Shown here one piece after another: positions 49,298 to 58,358 of a DNA stretch of 64,000 nucleotides; the first letter of the stretch is position 1; the number at the start of each line of letters is the position of its first letter. Under the pieces are notes generated by a model, which saw only the letters and a list, made by a program, of their open reading frames with translations, was not told the DNA's origin and ran no database searches. The DNA comes from Aquisalimonas sp. (GTDB taxonomy: Bacteria; Pseudomonadota; Gammaproteobacteria; Nitrococcales; Aquisalimonadaceae). The stretch covers positions 62,001 through 126,000 of the forward strand of contig SLBZ01000031.1 in NCBI GenBank assembly GCA_007126095.1. Direction: 5' to 3'. Made by a program: the position numbers and the translations under genes.

Positions 49298-49747
49298 TCA
49301 TTCGTTCCGGCTGTCACCCTGCGCCGGCCAGTTGCCGAGGACCGTCGGGCGATAGGCACCGCGATCCGACATTCTCCGCGCCAGCGCGCGGGCCGCAACC
49401 AATCCGATCACAAATCCTGTCCCCGCAGCGGGAACAGCAATGGCGTCACCCCAGGGCGAGCCCAGCAGGGCCGCTACCAGCAGCGCGAGGACAGGCAAGA
49501 GGTAGACCACCGCCGCACCGGAAACAAGGCCCTGCTCCGGTATTCCGACTTCCACGCGCTGCCCCGGCCGCAGCGCCAGGCCGGTCTGGCACGTGATCTC
49601 TGCTGTACGCCCGGGCACGGCGCTGGCAAGAAGGCCGATGCCGCAGCCCCGACGGATATCACAACCGGAGCAGGCGCCATGCCGCTGGATGCGGACGCGG
49701 CAGCGATCGCTCCCGGTTGCGACGACCTGCCCCTGTTCACGAATCAT
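49298..49747 (-). CDS. rseC: RseC/MucC family protein
   Basis: Inner-membrane protein associated with sigma-E control and, in some bacteria, with the reducing system of SoxR. It has 149 residues. The N-terminal Cys cluster GACSGCDIRRGCG is the family hallmark and may bind a metal or Fe-S cluster. Two hydrophobic helices follow (about 80-92 and 105-120). It is 12 bp after rseA; the rseB gene that normally lies between them is missing. Confidence 0.92.
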   Translation of the reverse strand: MIREQGQVVATGSDRCRVRIQRHGACSGCDIRRGCGIGLLASAVPGRTAEITCQTGLALRPGQRVEVGIPEQGLVSGAAVVYLLPVLALLVAALLGSPWGDAIAVPAAGTGFVIGLVAARALARRMSDRGAYRPTVLGNWPAQGDSRNE

Positions 49748-49759
49748 GCCGGGGCAGCG

Positions 49760-50323
49760 TCAGTTCTCGCCCCGTCGGCTGCTGACGCCGACAGGCCGTG
49801 AGAGAAAGTCGAGCTGCGGCTCCGAGCGCTCCCTGATGACGGCGTATTCATCCAGTCGCGTCTGGATATCCGAGTCGAGGCGATCCCACTGGATGTTCTC
49901 CGCAGCAACCGGCTGTCCCGACGATGTCTGCTGCACGGACGACGGCGCACTTGCTGTCTCGATCATGTCCCCATCTGGTGATGAGGACTGCTGAGGCCAG
50001 ATGGCAATTGCAACGAGAGCAACGGAAGCGGCGATTGCCGCGCCACCGACCGGACGGAGCCACCAGCGTTGACCGCCGTCGTGTCGTGGGGGTATAGAGT
50101 GCGCGGGCTCATGATCCAGCGCGGCCGAGACCCGCGCTGCCAGGGACGTGTCCACGTGATCCGGCAGATTCCGGTGGAGCGCTTCGCGAATCACCGCATA
50201 GCGGCCCATCTGGCCAGCAATGTCCTCACTTCGCTCTGCAAGGCGAAGCAGAAACTGCGTCTCGGAGTCAGGCAGTTCATCGTCGCTCAGCGCCGAAATC
50301 TGCTCCTGGTAGGGTTTCGTCAT
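49760..50323 (-). CDS. rseA: Anti-sigma-E factor RseA/MucA
   Basis: Single-pass inner-membrane protein that holds sigma-E inactive until envelope stress triggers its cleavage. It has 187 residues. The N-terminal anti-sigma domain is plain: ISALSDDELPDSETQFLLRL and RYAVIREALH. One transmembrane segment lies at about 93-107 (GGAAIAASVALVAIAIW), followed by a Ser/Gln-rich periplasmic tail. It lies 17 bp after rpoE. The periplasmic domain would normally bind RseB, which is not encoded in this operon. Confidence 0.92.
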   Translation of the reverse strand: MTKPYQEQISALSDDELPDSETQFLLRLAERSEDIAGQMGRYAVIREALHRNLPDHVDTSLAARVSAALDHEPAHSIPPRHDGGQRWWLRPVGGAAIAASVALVAIAIWPQQSSSPDGDMIETASAPSSVQQTSSGQPVAAENIQWDRLDSDIQTRLDEYAVIRERSEPQLDFLSRPVGVSSRRGEN

Positions 50324-50340
50324 GGCACCACCACTGTCTG

Positions 50341-50922
50341 CTATTTGTTATCAAGCAACGGCTTCAACCGGTTGTCGATCGCTTCCCGCGCCCGGAAAAT
50401 CCTTGACCGCACGGTCCCCACCGGGCAATCCATTGCCTGCGCAATCTCTTCGTAACTCAGACCGTCCAGCTCGCGAAGGGTGATCGCCGTTCGCAGATCG
50501 TCGGGTAAGGCTTCGATGGCATCGAAGACGGTCCGTTCAATCTCCTCACGCTGGGCGAGCCCTTCGGGCGTATCCGTTTCCCGCAACAGTGAATCACCGG
50601 CGTACTGCTCGGCGTCCTGAGCGTCCACGTCACTGCCGGGAGGCCGGCGCCCCTGGGCGACGAGATAGTTCTTCGCCGTGTTGGCGCCAATGCGGTAGAT
50701 CCATGTATAGAAGCTACTTTCGCCGCGAAAGTTCGGCAATGCCCGATAGGCCTTGATAAACGTTTCCTGCGCGACATCCTGAGCCTCGCTGGGATCGGTT
50801 ACATACCGCGATATCATCTTGACGAGCTTGAACTGATATTTCTGAACAAGCAGGTCAAAGGCCTTCTTATCACCGGCCTGCACACGCTCGACGAGCTGTT
50901 GGTCGACCTTTGCATTGGTCAT
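50341..50922 (-). CDS. rpoE: RNA polymerase sigma-E factor
   Basis: ECF sigma factor for the envelope stress response (AlgU in Pseudomonas). It has 193 residues. Region 2 has DLLVQKYQFKLVKMISRYV, SEAQDVAQETFIKAYRAL and FRGESSFYTWIYRIGANTAKN; region 4 has LRTAITLRELDGLSYEEIAQ and CPVGTVRSRIFRAREAI. It is first in a minus-strand operon rpoE-rseA-rseC-degP. A sigma-E-type promoter lies upstream, so autoregulation is likely. Confidence 0.97.
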   Translation of the reverse strand: MTNAKVDQQLVERVQAGDKKAFDLLVQKYQFKLVKMISRYVTDPSEAQDVAQETFIKAYRALPNFRGESSFYTWIYRIGANTAKNYLVAQGRRPPGSDVDAQDAEQYAGDSLLRETDTPEGLAQREEIERTVFDAIEALPDDLRTAITLRELDGLSYEEIAQAMDCPVGTVRSRIFRAREAIDNRLKPLLDNK

Positions 50923-50966
50923 TCAGCCCGTCCTTTCACGGTCATTCCACTGACCGCGTCACTGCG

Positions 50967-50993
50967 GTAGACATTGATGGGCATGGATAGTTC
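50967..50993 (-). promoter_or_regulatory. Candidate sigma-E autoregulatory promoter of rpoE
   Basis: On the minus strand GAACTA (50988-50993) and TCTAC (50967-50971) are 16 bp apart. This is close to the sigma-E/AlgU consensus GAACTT-N16-TCTGA. It lies about 45 bp upstream of the rpoE start, where other gammaproteobacteria have their sigma-E-dependent rpoE promoter. Confidence 0.6.
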
Positions 50994-51198
50994 GCGCACT
51001 TCAGCGGATTGTGTTTAGATAAGTGCCGGTCGCGCCGCCCTGCTCCGCGATACTGACCGCGAATCGGCTCCGGCCCCTCGATCTGGCCGGATTCAGGCAG
51101 GCCTTAACGGCCACTGAGGGTAGCCGATCGTCCAAGTACGCTGCAAGCAGCCTCGGCGGCAGAACGGCCTCACAGTCACAACGGCAAGGGCGGAATCC

Positions 51199-52791
51199 GT
51201 GCCAGAGCCTGATCAGTTTGATGTTGTCATTGTCGGCAGCGGCGCAGCGGGGCTGACGCTGGCCCTGCGCCTCCCCGAGCATGTCCGCATCGCCGTCCTC
51301 TCGAAGGGGCCGCTCACCGAAGGCTCCAGTCTCTATGCCCAGGGCGGGATTTCCGCCGTGTTCGACGAAGCCGACTCCGTCGAGTCCCATGTGGCCGACA
51401 CCCTGGATGCGGGGGGCGGCCTGACCGACAGCGATACGGCCCGCTTCGTCGCCGAGAACGCGCCCAGGTGCATCCACTGGCTCATTGGCAACGAGGTGCC
51501 GTTCTCCCGCGAGGAAGGCCCGGACGGTGGCCTGCACCTGCACCGCGAAGGGGGGCATTCGTACCGCCGCATCGTGCATGCGGCCGATGCCACGGGCCGT
51601 GCGGTGGAAACCACGCTGGAGGGCCTTGTACGTCGTCGCGCCAACGTCACGGTGCTGGAGCATCATCTGGCGGTGGATCTCATTACCGCCAGTCGCCTCG
51701 GGCATGCCCCCCAGCGCTGCGTCGGAGTCTATGGCCTGGATGTTGCCAGTGGCCGTGTGCGTCCGATTGCGGCACGGACCGTGGTACTGGCCACCGGCGG
51801 CGCCAGCAAGGTCTATCTCTATACCAGTAACCCGGACGGCGCGACGGGCGACGGCATCGCCATGGCGTGGCGTGCGGGTTGTCGGGTCGCGAACATGGAG
51901 TTCAACCAGTTCCATCCCACGTGCCTCTTTCACCCCAAGGCGAAGTCGTTTCTGCTCAGTGAGGCGCTGCGGGGCGAAGGGGCCCACCTCCTGCTGCCGG
52001 ATGGGAGCCGGTTCATGCACCGGTTCGACGACCGGGGGGAGCTGGCTCCCCGGGACATTGTCGCCCGGGCCATCGACCACGAAATGAAACGGTTGGGCGC
52101 GGACTGCGTCTATCTGGACATCTCCCACCGCGAAGCGGACTTCATCAGGGAGCACTTCCCAACCATTCACGAACAGTGCCTCCAGTTCGGTTTCGACCTC
52201 ACCCGGGAGCCGGTGCCCGTGGTTCCGGCGGCCCACTACACCTGCGGCGGCGTCGTCGTCGATCAGCGCGGGCAGACCGATCTCCCCGGCCTTTACGCCA
52301 TCGGCGAGGTGTCCTGTACCGGGCTGCACGGCGCCAACCGACTGGCAAGCAACTCGCTGCTTGAGTGTCTTGTCTACGGTACGGCCGCGGCGGATCACAT
52401 CGCGGCGGCACTCCCCGGGGTTGCGTCGCCACCCGCCCTGCCCCCATGGGACGAGAGCCGGGTCAGTGACTCCGACGAACAGGTGGTGGTCAGCCACAAC
52501 TGGGATGAGTTGCGCCGCTTCATGTGGGACTACGTGGGCATCGTGCGTACCAGCAAGCGTCTTGAGCGGGCGCGCCGTCGCGTGGACCTGCTGCAGGGTG
52601 AGATCAGGGAGTATTACGGCAATTTCCGCGTCAATGCGGACTTGCTGGAGTTGCGCAACCTGGCGATGGTGGCGGAGCTGATCATCCGCTGCGCCCAGGA
52701 GCGGCGCGAGAGCCGCGGACTGCACTACACGCTGGATTACCCGGACAGATTGCCGGACGCACTGCCGACCGTGCTGACGCCGAGCAGATAG
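51199..52791 (+). CDS. nadB: L-aspartate oxidase
   Basis: FAD enzyme that oxidises L-aspartate to iminoaspartate, first step of NAD synthesis. It has 530 residues from the GTG at 51199. The FAD motif is [14 protein letters not shown], with [27 protein letters not shown] and [15 protein letters not shown]. It is divergent from rpoE, the same arrangement as in E. coli and Pseudomonas. Its last 55 bp overlap the 3' end of ygfX on the other strand. Confidence 0.96.
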   Translation: MPEPDQFDVVIVGSGAAGLTLALRLPEHVRIAVLSKGPLTEGSSLYAQGGISAVFDEADSVESHVADTLDAGGGLTDSDTARFVAENAPRCIHWLIGNEVPFSREEGPDGGLHLHREGGHSYRRIVHAADATGRAVETTLEGLVRRRANVTVLEHHLAVDLITASRLGHAPQRCVGVYGLDVASGRVRPIAARTVVLATGGASKVYLYTSNPDGATGDGIAMAWRAGCRVANMEFNQFHPTCLFHPKAKSFLLSEALRGEGAHLLLPDGSRFMHRFDDRGELAPRDIVARAIDHEMKRLGADCVYLDISHREADFIREHFPTIHEQCLQFGFDLTREPVPVVPAAHYTCGGVVVDQRGQTDLPGLYAIGEVSCTGLHGANRLASNSLLECLVYGTAAADHIAAALPGVASPPALPPWDESRVSDSDEQVVVSHNWDELRRFMWDYVGIVRTSKRLERARRRVDLLQGEIREYYGNFRVNADLLELRNLAMVAELIIRCAQERRESRGLHYTLDYPDRLPDALPTVLTPSR

Positions 52792-53150
52792 CACAGCCGG
52801 CGCCGGCATCGACCGCTCATGGCATCACGAGGCAGCACCAGCGCGGCCCATGCCCTGTCGTCGCCGCGCAGGTAGAGCACGCACAGCCAAGGATGACGAA
52901 ACCACCCGGCCAGCTCCCATTCCCGGATGCCGTCGGCAGTGTCCGTGCAGACCGATCCCGAGGCTACGTCCAGGCTGAACCAGTCGCACTCCAGTGGCCG
53001 GGCCAGAAGGGAAAGGCGCGTGGCGAAGACCGTGAGCGGGATCAGGATCAGTAGTGCGGTCAATACCGTCACGGACGCGCTCAGCGCAGCCACAGCCCCG
53101 ATCAAGACCAGGGCGTGTTGCCAGTGGTGGGCAGCACGCGACGGGTTAAC
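52737..53150 (-). CDS. ygfX: YgfX family inner-membrane protein, start uncertain
   Basis: Small protein with two N-terminal hydrophobic segments ([22 protein letters not shown] region) and a short cytoplasmic part with [14 protein letters not shown] and a basic end. It fits YgfX (CptA), the partner of SdhE (CptB) in E. coli. The frame begins just at the sdhE stop ([10 protein letters not shown] matches the usual xxPSR start), but the codon there is GTT; no ATG, GTG or TTG lies close by until a TTG at 53105. Start by coupling to sdhE or at that TTG are both possible. The YgfX toxin claim in E. coli is disputed. Confidence 0.65.
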   Translation of the reverse strand, partial: VNPSRAAHHWQHALVLIGAVAALSASVTVLTALLILIPLTVFATRLSLLARPLECDWFSLDVASGSVCTDTADGIREWELAGWFRHPWLCVLYLRGDDRAWAALVLPRDAMSGRCRRRLCYLLGVSTVGSASGNLSG

Positions 53151-53394
53151 GTAAAAGCCCGAAGTCGCTGCGGATTCGCTCCACGAGTGCCGCGAGTTCG
53201 GCATCGTCCGGCACCTCTCCCTGGTAGAACCAGCCGAACAGGGTGTCGTCCTGACACCCCAATAACGTCTCGAATGCCTCACGCCCGGAGGCATCCAGTG
53301 TGGCGTAGCCGTTAGCGAGAAAATGCTCCAGGAGCAGGTCCAGCTCCCGCATCCCCCGTCGACACCGCCAGCGCAGTCTGGAGCGTTCACTCAC
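53146..53394 (-). CDS. sdhE: Succinate dehydrogenase assembly factor SdhE
   Basis: Small soluble protein that promotes covalent attachment of FAD to SdhA. It has 82 residues from a GTG at 53394. The conserved RGMRELDLLLEHFL motif, which contacts flavoprotein, is present, and it ends in FYQGEVPDDAELAALVERIR. It follows sdhB by 27 bp, so it is in the sdh operon. A second, unrelated SDH factor (SdhAF4 type) is at the other end of the operon. Confidence 0.93.
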   Translation of the reverse strand: MSERSRLRWRCRRGMRELDLLLEHFLANGYATLDASGREAFETLLGCQDDTLFGWFYQGEVPDDAELAALVERIRSDFGLLR

Positions 53395-53421
53395 AACTCT
53401 TGCCCCCAGTCGCGACGCGGT

Positions 53422-54201
53422 TCAGCGCCGCTCGATCATGAGTTTCTTGATCTCCGCGATGGCCTTGGCCGGGTTCAGACCCTTCGGACACGTCTGCGCG
53501 CAGTTCATGATCGTATGGCAGCGGTAGAGCTTGAACGGATCCTCGAGATCGTCCAGCCGCTCACCGGTGGTCTCGTCCCGGCTGTCGACAATCCAGCGAT
53601 AGGCTTGAAGCAGCACGGCGGGGCCGAGATAGCGGTCCCCATTCCACCAGTAGCTCGGGCACGACGTGGTGCAACAGGCGCACAGGATGCACTCGTACAG
53701 CCCGTCGAGCTTGGCCCGGTCTTCCTTGCTCTGCAGGCGCTCCCGGTCCGGCGGCGTTGCCGTCTCGGTGCGAATCCAGGGGCGGATGGAGGCATACTGG
53801 GCGTAAAAGTGGGTGAGATCCGGCACAAGATCCTTGACCACCGGCATGTGCGGCAGTGGGTAGACGCGGACGGCACCGTCCACTTCGTCACACGCCTTGG
53901 TGCACGCCAGGGTGTTCTGGCCGTCGATGTTCATGGCGCAGGAGCCGCAGATCCCCTCGCGGCAGGAACGGCGGAACGTCAGCGACGGATCAACCTCGTT
54001 CTTGATCTTGATCAGCGCGTCGAGAACCATCGGACCGCAATCGTCCATGTCCAGCTCGAAGGTGTCGATCCGCGGGTTCTGCCCTTCGTCCGGGTGCCAG
54101 CGATAGACCTTGAACTCGCGAACGTTGCTCGCACCGTCCGGGGCAGACCACGTCTTGCCCTGACCGACCCGGGAATTCTTTGGAAGCTTGAACTCTGCCA
54201 T
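53422..54201 (-). CDS. sdhB: Succinate dehydrogenase iron-sulfur subunit
   Basis: Passes electrons from the SdhA flavin to ubiquinone through three clusters. It has 259 residues. Ligands: 2Fe-2S in [21 protein letters not shown]; 4Fe-4S and 3Fe-4S in [13 protein letters not shown] and [11 protein letters not shown]. It lies 47 bp after sdhA. Its start is the ATG at 54201. Confidence 0.97.
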   Translation of the reverse strand: MAEFKLPKNSRVGQGKTWSAPDGASNVREFKVYRWHPDEGQNPRIDTFELDMDDCGPMVLDALIKIKNEVDPSLTFRRSCREGICGSCAMNIDGQNTLACTKACDEVDGAVRVYPLPHMPVVKDLVPDLTHFYAQYASIRPWIRTETATPPDRERLQSKEDRAKLDGLYECILCACCTTSCPSYWWNGDRYLGPAVLLQAYRWIVDSRDETTGERLDDLEDPFKLYRCHTIMNCAQTCPKGLNPAKAIAEIKKLMIERR

Positions 54202-54248
54202 TGGCTGTCAACCTCGTTACTTGCTGGCCTGCAACGCCTGTCGGTGGA

Positions 54249-56039
54249 TCAGTACACCCGCGCCTTGGGCGGGAATACCTCCACCTCGTCGGTCAGCGTG
54301 GTCATGTGGACAGGCCGGTAGTCGATCTCGGTCTTGCCCTGGGGATCCATCCAGGAAAGCGTGTGCTTCATCCACTGATCGTCATCGCGCTCGGTGAAGT
54401 CTTCCCGGGCGTGCGCACCGCGGCTCTCGGTACGGTTGCGCGCCGACTGGATGGTGGTGACCGAGCAACCGAGCAGGTTGTCCAGCTCCAGCGTCTCGAT
54501 CAGGTCGGAGTTCCAGATCAGCGAGCGATCGGACACGGCAACGTCCTCGAACGAAGCGAACACCTCGTCCATCTTCTGACACCCCTGCTCCAGGGTGTCG
54601 CCAGTCCGGAAGACGGCTGCAAAGTTCTGCATGACGCTCTGCATGTTGTCCCGGATATGGGCCGTGGGCTGGCTGCCGTTGGCATTGCGCAGGCGGTCGA
54701 GACGATTGAGCGCGAAGTCGGCCGAATCCTTGGGCAGCGGCCGGTGATTGGCGCCCTGCTCGTCCACCAGCTCCTTGGCGCGCAGGCCGGCAGCGCGACC
54801 GAACACCACCAGGTCCAGCAGCGAGTTGGAACCAAGGCGGTTGGCACCGTGAACGGAGACGCACGCCGCCTCGCCGATGGCCATGAGGCCCGGCACCACG
54901 GCGTCCGGGTTGCCGTCCCGCAGGGTGACCACCTCGCCTTTGTAGTTGGTGGGCACCCCACCCATGTTGTAGTGCACCGTGGGCAGCACCGGGATCGGCG
55001 CCTTGGTGACGTCGACGCCGGCGAAAATCCGAGCGGTCTCGGCAATCCCGGGCAAGCGTTCGTTGATGACGTCCGCGCCGAGATGCTCCAGATGCAGGTT
55101 GATATGGTCGTGGTTCGGGCCGACACCACGGCCCTCCTGGATCTCGATGGTCATGGAGCGGCTGACTACGTCGCGGGAGGCGAGGTCCTTGGCGTTGGGC
55201 GCGTAGCGCTCCATGAAACGCTCGCCCTCGGAATTGGTCAGGTAGCCGCCTTCACCGCGCACACCCTCGGTGATCAGGCAGCCGGCGCCGTAGACACCCG
55301 TGGGGTGGAACTGCACGAACTCCATGTCCTGCAGCGGCAGGCCGGCGCGCAGCACCATGCCCATGCCGTCGCCGGTGCAGGTGTGCGCCGAGGTGCAGGA
55401 GAAATAGGAACGGCCGTAGCCACCGGTGGCCAGCACCGTCTCGTGGGCGCGGAAGCGGTGAATGGTGCCGTCATGCATGTTCAGGGCGATCACGCCCCGG
55501 CATGCGCCCTCTTCGTCCATGATCAGGTCCAGGGCGAAGTACTCGATGTAGAACTCGGCTTCGTACTTCAGCGCCTGCTGATAGAGCGTGTGGAGAATGG
55601 CGTGGCCGGTGCGGTCGGCCGCAGCACAGGTGCGCTGCGCGCGACCCTCGCCGTAATGCGTGGTCATGCCGCCGAAGGGGCGCTGATAGATCTTGCCCTC
55701 GTCCGTGCGCGAGAAGGGAACGCCGTAGTGTTCCAGCTCGATGATGGACGGGATCGCCTCGCGGCACATGTACTCGATGGCGTCCTGGTCGCCGAGCCAG
55801 TCCGAGCCCTTGACCGTGTCGTACATGTGCCAACGCCAGTCGTCCTCGCCCATGTTGCCGAGCGCCGCGGATACGCCACCCTGGGCGGCGACGGTGTGAC
55901 TGCGCGTGGGGAACACCTTGGTGATGCAGGCCGTCTTCAGGCCCTGGTTCGCCATGCCGAAGGTGGCGCGCAGGCCGGCACCGCCGGCGCCGACAACAAC
56001 GACATCGTACGTGTGATCAATGATTTCGTAGCTGGACAT
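54249..56039 (-). CDS. sdhA: Succinate dehydrogenase flavoprotein subunit
   Basis: Oxidises succinate to fumarate in the TCA cycle and respiratory complex II. It has 596 residues from the ATG at 56039; the longer frame enters sdhD and is rejected. The dinucleotide motif is [13 protein letters not shown], and His48 in [11 protein letters not shown] is the covalent FAD site. Substrate residues are in [12 protein letters not shown], and the C-terminus [20 protein letters not shown] is typical. It lies 5 bp after sdhD. Confidence 0.98.
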   Translation of the reverse strand: MSSYEIIDHTYDVVVVGAGGAGLRATFGMANQGLKTACITKVFPTRSHTVAAQGGVSAALGNMGEDDWRWHMYDTVKGSDWLGDQDAIEYMCREAIPSIIELEHYGVPFSRTDEGKIYQRPFGGMTTHYGEGRAQRTCAAADRTGHAILHTLYQQALKYEAEFYIEYFALDLIMDEEGACRGVIALNMHDGTIHRFRAHETVLATGGYGRSYFSCTSAHTCTGDGMGMVLRAGLPLQDMEFVQFHPTGVYGAGCLITEGVRGEGGYLTNSEGERFMERYAPNAKDLASRDVVSRSMTIEIQEGRGVGPNHDHINLHLEHLGADVINERLPGIAETARIFAGVDVTKAPIPVLPTVHYNMGGVPTNYKGEVVTLRDGNPDAVVPGLMAIGEAACVSVHGANRLGSNSLLDLVVFGRAAGLRAKELVDEQGANHRPLPKDSADFALNRLDRLRNANGSQPTAHIRDNMQSVMQNFAAVFRTGDTLEQGCQKMDEVFASFEDVAVSDRSLIWNSDLIETLELDNLLGCSVTTIQSARNRTESRGAHAREDFTERDDDQWMKHTLSWMDPQGKTEIDYRPVHMTTLTDEVEVFPPKARVY

Positions 56040-56044
56040 TGCGT

Positions 56045-56425
56045 TCAGCCTCCAAAGGCAATGCTGAGCACGGCAAGGATGCCGGTAAGTGCCAGCACCG
56101 CAGCCAGGAATTTCACGACAACGAGGCTGACGATCTCCAGCGCCTTGTTGTCCACGTAATCTTCCAGAACCACCTGCAGCCCGAGCTGTGCGTGGTAGAA
56201 AGCGGCGGCTATCAGGAGTATCGCGGCGCCAGCGGTGAACGGTGAGCCGATCCACGCCCGGGCTGCTTCGTAGTCACCACCCGCGTTGATCGCCAGGGAA
56301 AAGGCAAACCACAGCACCAGCGGAACTAGCGCGACGGCCGACAGCCGCTGCACCCACCAGTGGTGCACGCCGTCCTTCGCGGAGCCGAGTCCGCGCGCAT
56401 CCTTGACCGGAGTTCTCAGATTCAT
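56045..56425 (-). CDS. sdhD: Succinate dehydrogenase membrane anchor SdhD
   Basis: Small membrane subunit that with SdhC binds heme b and ubiquinone. It has 126 residues with three transmembrane helices (about 26-48, 60-82, 100-122). [13 protein letters not shown] and [16 protein letters not shown] fit the family, the His in FYHAQ being the expected heme ligand. The ATG at 56425 overlaps the sdhC stop by one base (TGATG); a GTG one codon earlier is also possible. Confidence 0.94.
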   Translation of the reverse strand: MNLRTPVKDARGLGSAKDGVHHWWVQRLSAVALVPLVLWFAFSLAINAGGDYEAARAWIGSPFTAGAAILLIAAAFYHAQLGLQVVLEDYVDNKALEIVSLVVVKFLAAVLALTGILAVLSIAFGG

Positions 56426-56817
56426 CACGCACCCCCAGTGGCGAAGGCCACGATCCAGACCAGCGCGGTCAGGCCCACGGCACAGGCGATCACCGCCTGT
56501 CCCGAGCGCTTTGCCGCATCCAGCTCAAATCCCTTGCCGACATCCCAGAACAGGTGCCGAATTCCGTTACACAGGTGGTAGAACAGGCCGAGACTGAACA
56601 GGAACAGAATGATCAGGCCGAGCCAGGATCCCAGTACCGCCTGTGCGCGCTCGAAGGCGTCAGGTCCGCTCGCCAGGGACACCAGCCAGTAGATCACCAG
56701 CAGCGCGCCGATTGTGTTCGCGACACCCGCCATCCGGTGAGTGATGGACAGCACGACAATGAAGGGCAGCCGGTAGATCTGCAGGTGGGGGGACAGCGGT
56801 CGATTATCGCTTGGCAT
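56425..56817 (-). CDS. sdhC: Succinate dehydrogenase cytochrome b556 subunit
   Basis: Membrane subunit carrying heme b. It has 130 residues from the ATG at 56817, chosen because GGAG lies 9 bp upstream. It shows RPLSPHLQIYRLPFIVVLSITHRMAG, the conserved quinone-side block, and LFYHLCNGIRHLFWDVG, whose His residues include the heme ligand. Three transmembrane helices are visible. It is the first of the four structural genes. Confidence 0.95.
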   Translation of the reverse strand: MPSDNRPLSPHLQIYRLPFIVVLSITHRMAGVANTIGALLVIYWLVSLASGPDAFERAQAVLGSWLGLIILFLFSLGLFYHLCNGIRHLFWDVGKGFELDAAKRSGQAVIACAVGLTALVWIVAFATGGA

Positions 56818-56983
56818 TGTGACTCGCTCCGCGTGGGCCAAAAGCGGCAGTTAAACTAAACTGTCCTCTCGGGTGATGCAAGGCAGCATTACCCGGGAGA
56901 ACGCTGGATGGGCCCTTCAATGGACCGTAGCCTGATGGCACCGCAGCAGTTTACTCAACAGCGGGCCGCGGTTCTTTGATCGG

Positions 56984-57002
56984 CTTCCCGTTGTTCGGGA
57001 AG
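56984..57002 (-). terminator. Small hairpin between sdhAF4 and sdhC
   Basis: 7-bp arms CTTCCCG and CGGGAAG with a 5-nt loop lie 14 bp after the SdhAF4-type stop, at the start of the 199-bp gap to sdhC. There is no T-run, so full termination is doubtful. It may separate a low level of read-through from an sdhC promoter in the rest of the gap, where no strong box pair was seen. Confidence 0.35.
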
Positions 57003-57016
57003 TCGGCTGGCGGACG

Positions 57017-57199
57017 TCAGAAATCGGTACAGCGACCCCCTTTCTCCCAGTCCCCGTACCGTGTGGGCTCCGGACCGGCCTGACCACCAAACTCCTCCGG
57101 CCACGTACTCGGGTCGGCCGGATCAGGCGTGTTATCCTGTTTCACTGTATCCCCGGCGGGGCCGGGCCTTGGCTCGGGCGTTTCCTCTGGTGTTTTCAT
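57017..57199 (-). CDS. DUF1674 protein, SdhAF4-like SDH assembly factor
   Basis: 60 residues from an ATG at 57199, chosen because GGAGG lies 8 bp upstream (a GTG at 57220 is in frame). The N-terminus is a disordered Pro/Glu-rich stretch. The end, EFGGQAGPEPTRYGDWEKGG then RCTDF, is the DUF1674 signature found in mitochondrial SdhAF4/Sdh8, which binds flavinylated SdhA before it joins SdhB. It lies 199 bp upstream of sdhC on the same strand, which supports the assembly role. Confidence 0.88.
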   Translation of the reverse strand: MKTPEETPEPRPGPAGDTVKQDNTPDPADPSTWPEEFGGQAGPEPTRYGDWEKGGRCTDF

Positions 57200-57268
57200 C
57201 GCACTTGCCTCCTCGGTCACGCGTCCCCGCGATTATGCCACATCAACAGGTGATTACGGCACTGCACA

Positions 57269-58351
57269 ATGAGCGAACAAGCACCCAACGCGACACAAAT
57301 AGACTGGCCTGCACTGCTCCAGGTCCACGGGGCGCGGTACGGCGAAAACGGCAGTCTGCTCGACTTTGGTGATACCACCGCCGAACTGCACGCGACGCTC
57401 GGCGATGGCGGGGCCATGCCATTGCCGCACCAGGGCGTGATCCGCGTGGTTGGCGACGATGCCGCCGTGTTTCTGCACGGTCAGCTGAGCCAGGGCATAG
57501 AGGATCAGCCGGTGACGGAAGCCCGCATGGCCGGTTACTGCAACCCGAAGGGCCGGCTGCTGGCCGTGTTCCGCGTCATTCGACTGGACGAGGACGATTT
57601 CCTGCTGCTGGCCGACCGCAGCCTGATGGACGGGCTGGTGAAACGGCTGAGGATGTTCATTCTGCGGTCCAGGGTGGCGCTGCAGGATTTCACGCCCCAT
57701 GCGGCCGTGTTCGGGGCCACGGGGTCCGGCGCAGCGGCCATCAGTGAAGTGGCCGGCACCCTGCCGCAAGGCACCGGCACCGTCGTGCATGCGGGGGACA
57801 CCTCGGTGGTGAACCTGGGCGGAGAGAAAGAGCGCTTTCTGATGGTGACCCACGCCCGTGATGCCATCGGCGTGTGGGAAACCCTGGTGGCGGCGTCACG
57901 CCCGGTCACGCCTCAGGCGTGGACCCTGTTGCAGGTCCGCGCCGGTGAGCCGGCCGTGGTCGCCGGCACGTCGGAGCATTTCGTGCCGCAGCAGCTGAAC
58001 CTGGATCTGGTGGACGGCGTCAGCTTCAGCAAGGGCTGCTACCCGGGGCAGGAGGTGGTGGCGCGCATGCACTACCGCGGCAAGCCCAGCCGGCGCATGT
58101 TCGGGCTCACGGCGCCGGGCGAGACCGTCCCGCACCCGGGCGACAGCGTCCTCACGGCCGACGGCGCATCGGCGGGTGAAATCGTTCAGGCGGTCGCCGG
58201 TCCTGCCGGCATCGAGGCCCTGGCAGTGCTGCGCCTGCAGTACCGTGACCGGCAGGACCTCCGCGTCGCTGATCAGCCCGCCGGCTTTGCCCAACTCCCC
58301 TACCATGTGCCGGTCACACCGGAATCCGACGAGGCCGAGGCGGGGGGCTGA
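57269..58351 (+). CDS. ygfZ: Folate-binding YgfZ/GcvT-like protein
   Basis: Tetrahydrofolate-dependent protein that helps assemble or repair certain Fe-S enzymes, including MiaB in E. coli. It has 360 residues. The signature KGCYPGQEVVARMHYRGK, with the conserved Cys, is present, and the N-terminus has VFLHGQLSQGIEDQPV, the GcvT-type fold. It is divergent from the sdh operon. Its stop is 7 bp from the lysS stop, with a G/C hairpin in between. Confidence 0.93.
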   Translation: MSEQAPNATQIDWPALLQVHGARYGENGSLLDFGDTTAELHATLGDGGAMPLPHQGVIRVVGDDAAVFLHGQLSQGIEDQPVTEARMAGYCNPKGRLLAVFRVIRLDEDDFLLLADRSLMDGLVKRLRMFILRSRVALQDFTPHAAVFGATGSGAAAISEVAGTLPQGTGTVVHAGDTSVVNLGGEKERFLMVTHARDAIGVWETLVAASRPVTPQAWTLLQVRAGEPAVVAGTSEHFVPQQLNLDLVDGVSFSKGCYPGQEVVARMHYRGKPSRRMFGLTAPGETVPHPGDSVLTADGASAGEIVQAVAGPAGIEALAVLRLQYRDRQDLRVADQPAGFAQLPYHVPVTPESDEAEAGG

Positions 58352-58358
58352 TCCCCCC
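58342..58358 (+). terminator. G/C hairpin between ygfZ and lysS
   Basis: GGGGGG and CCCCCC arms with a 5-base CTGAT loop cover the ygfZ stop and lie beside the lysS stop. It could pause transcription from both sides. There is no T-run, so it is not a standard terminator. Confidence 0.35.

Noticed and set aside
51001..52809. 602-codon minus-strand frame across nadB
   Set aside because: Antisense shadow of nadB; the plus strand has a complete FAD-binding oxidase.
54201..56159. 652-codon plus-strand frame across sdhA
   Set aside because: Antisense shadow of sdhA, composition biased, no motif.
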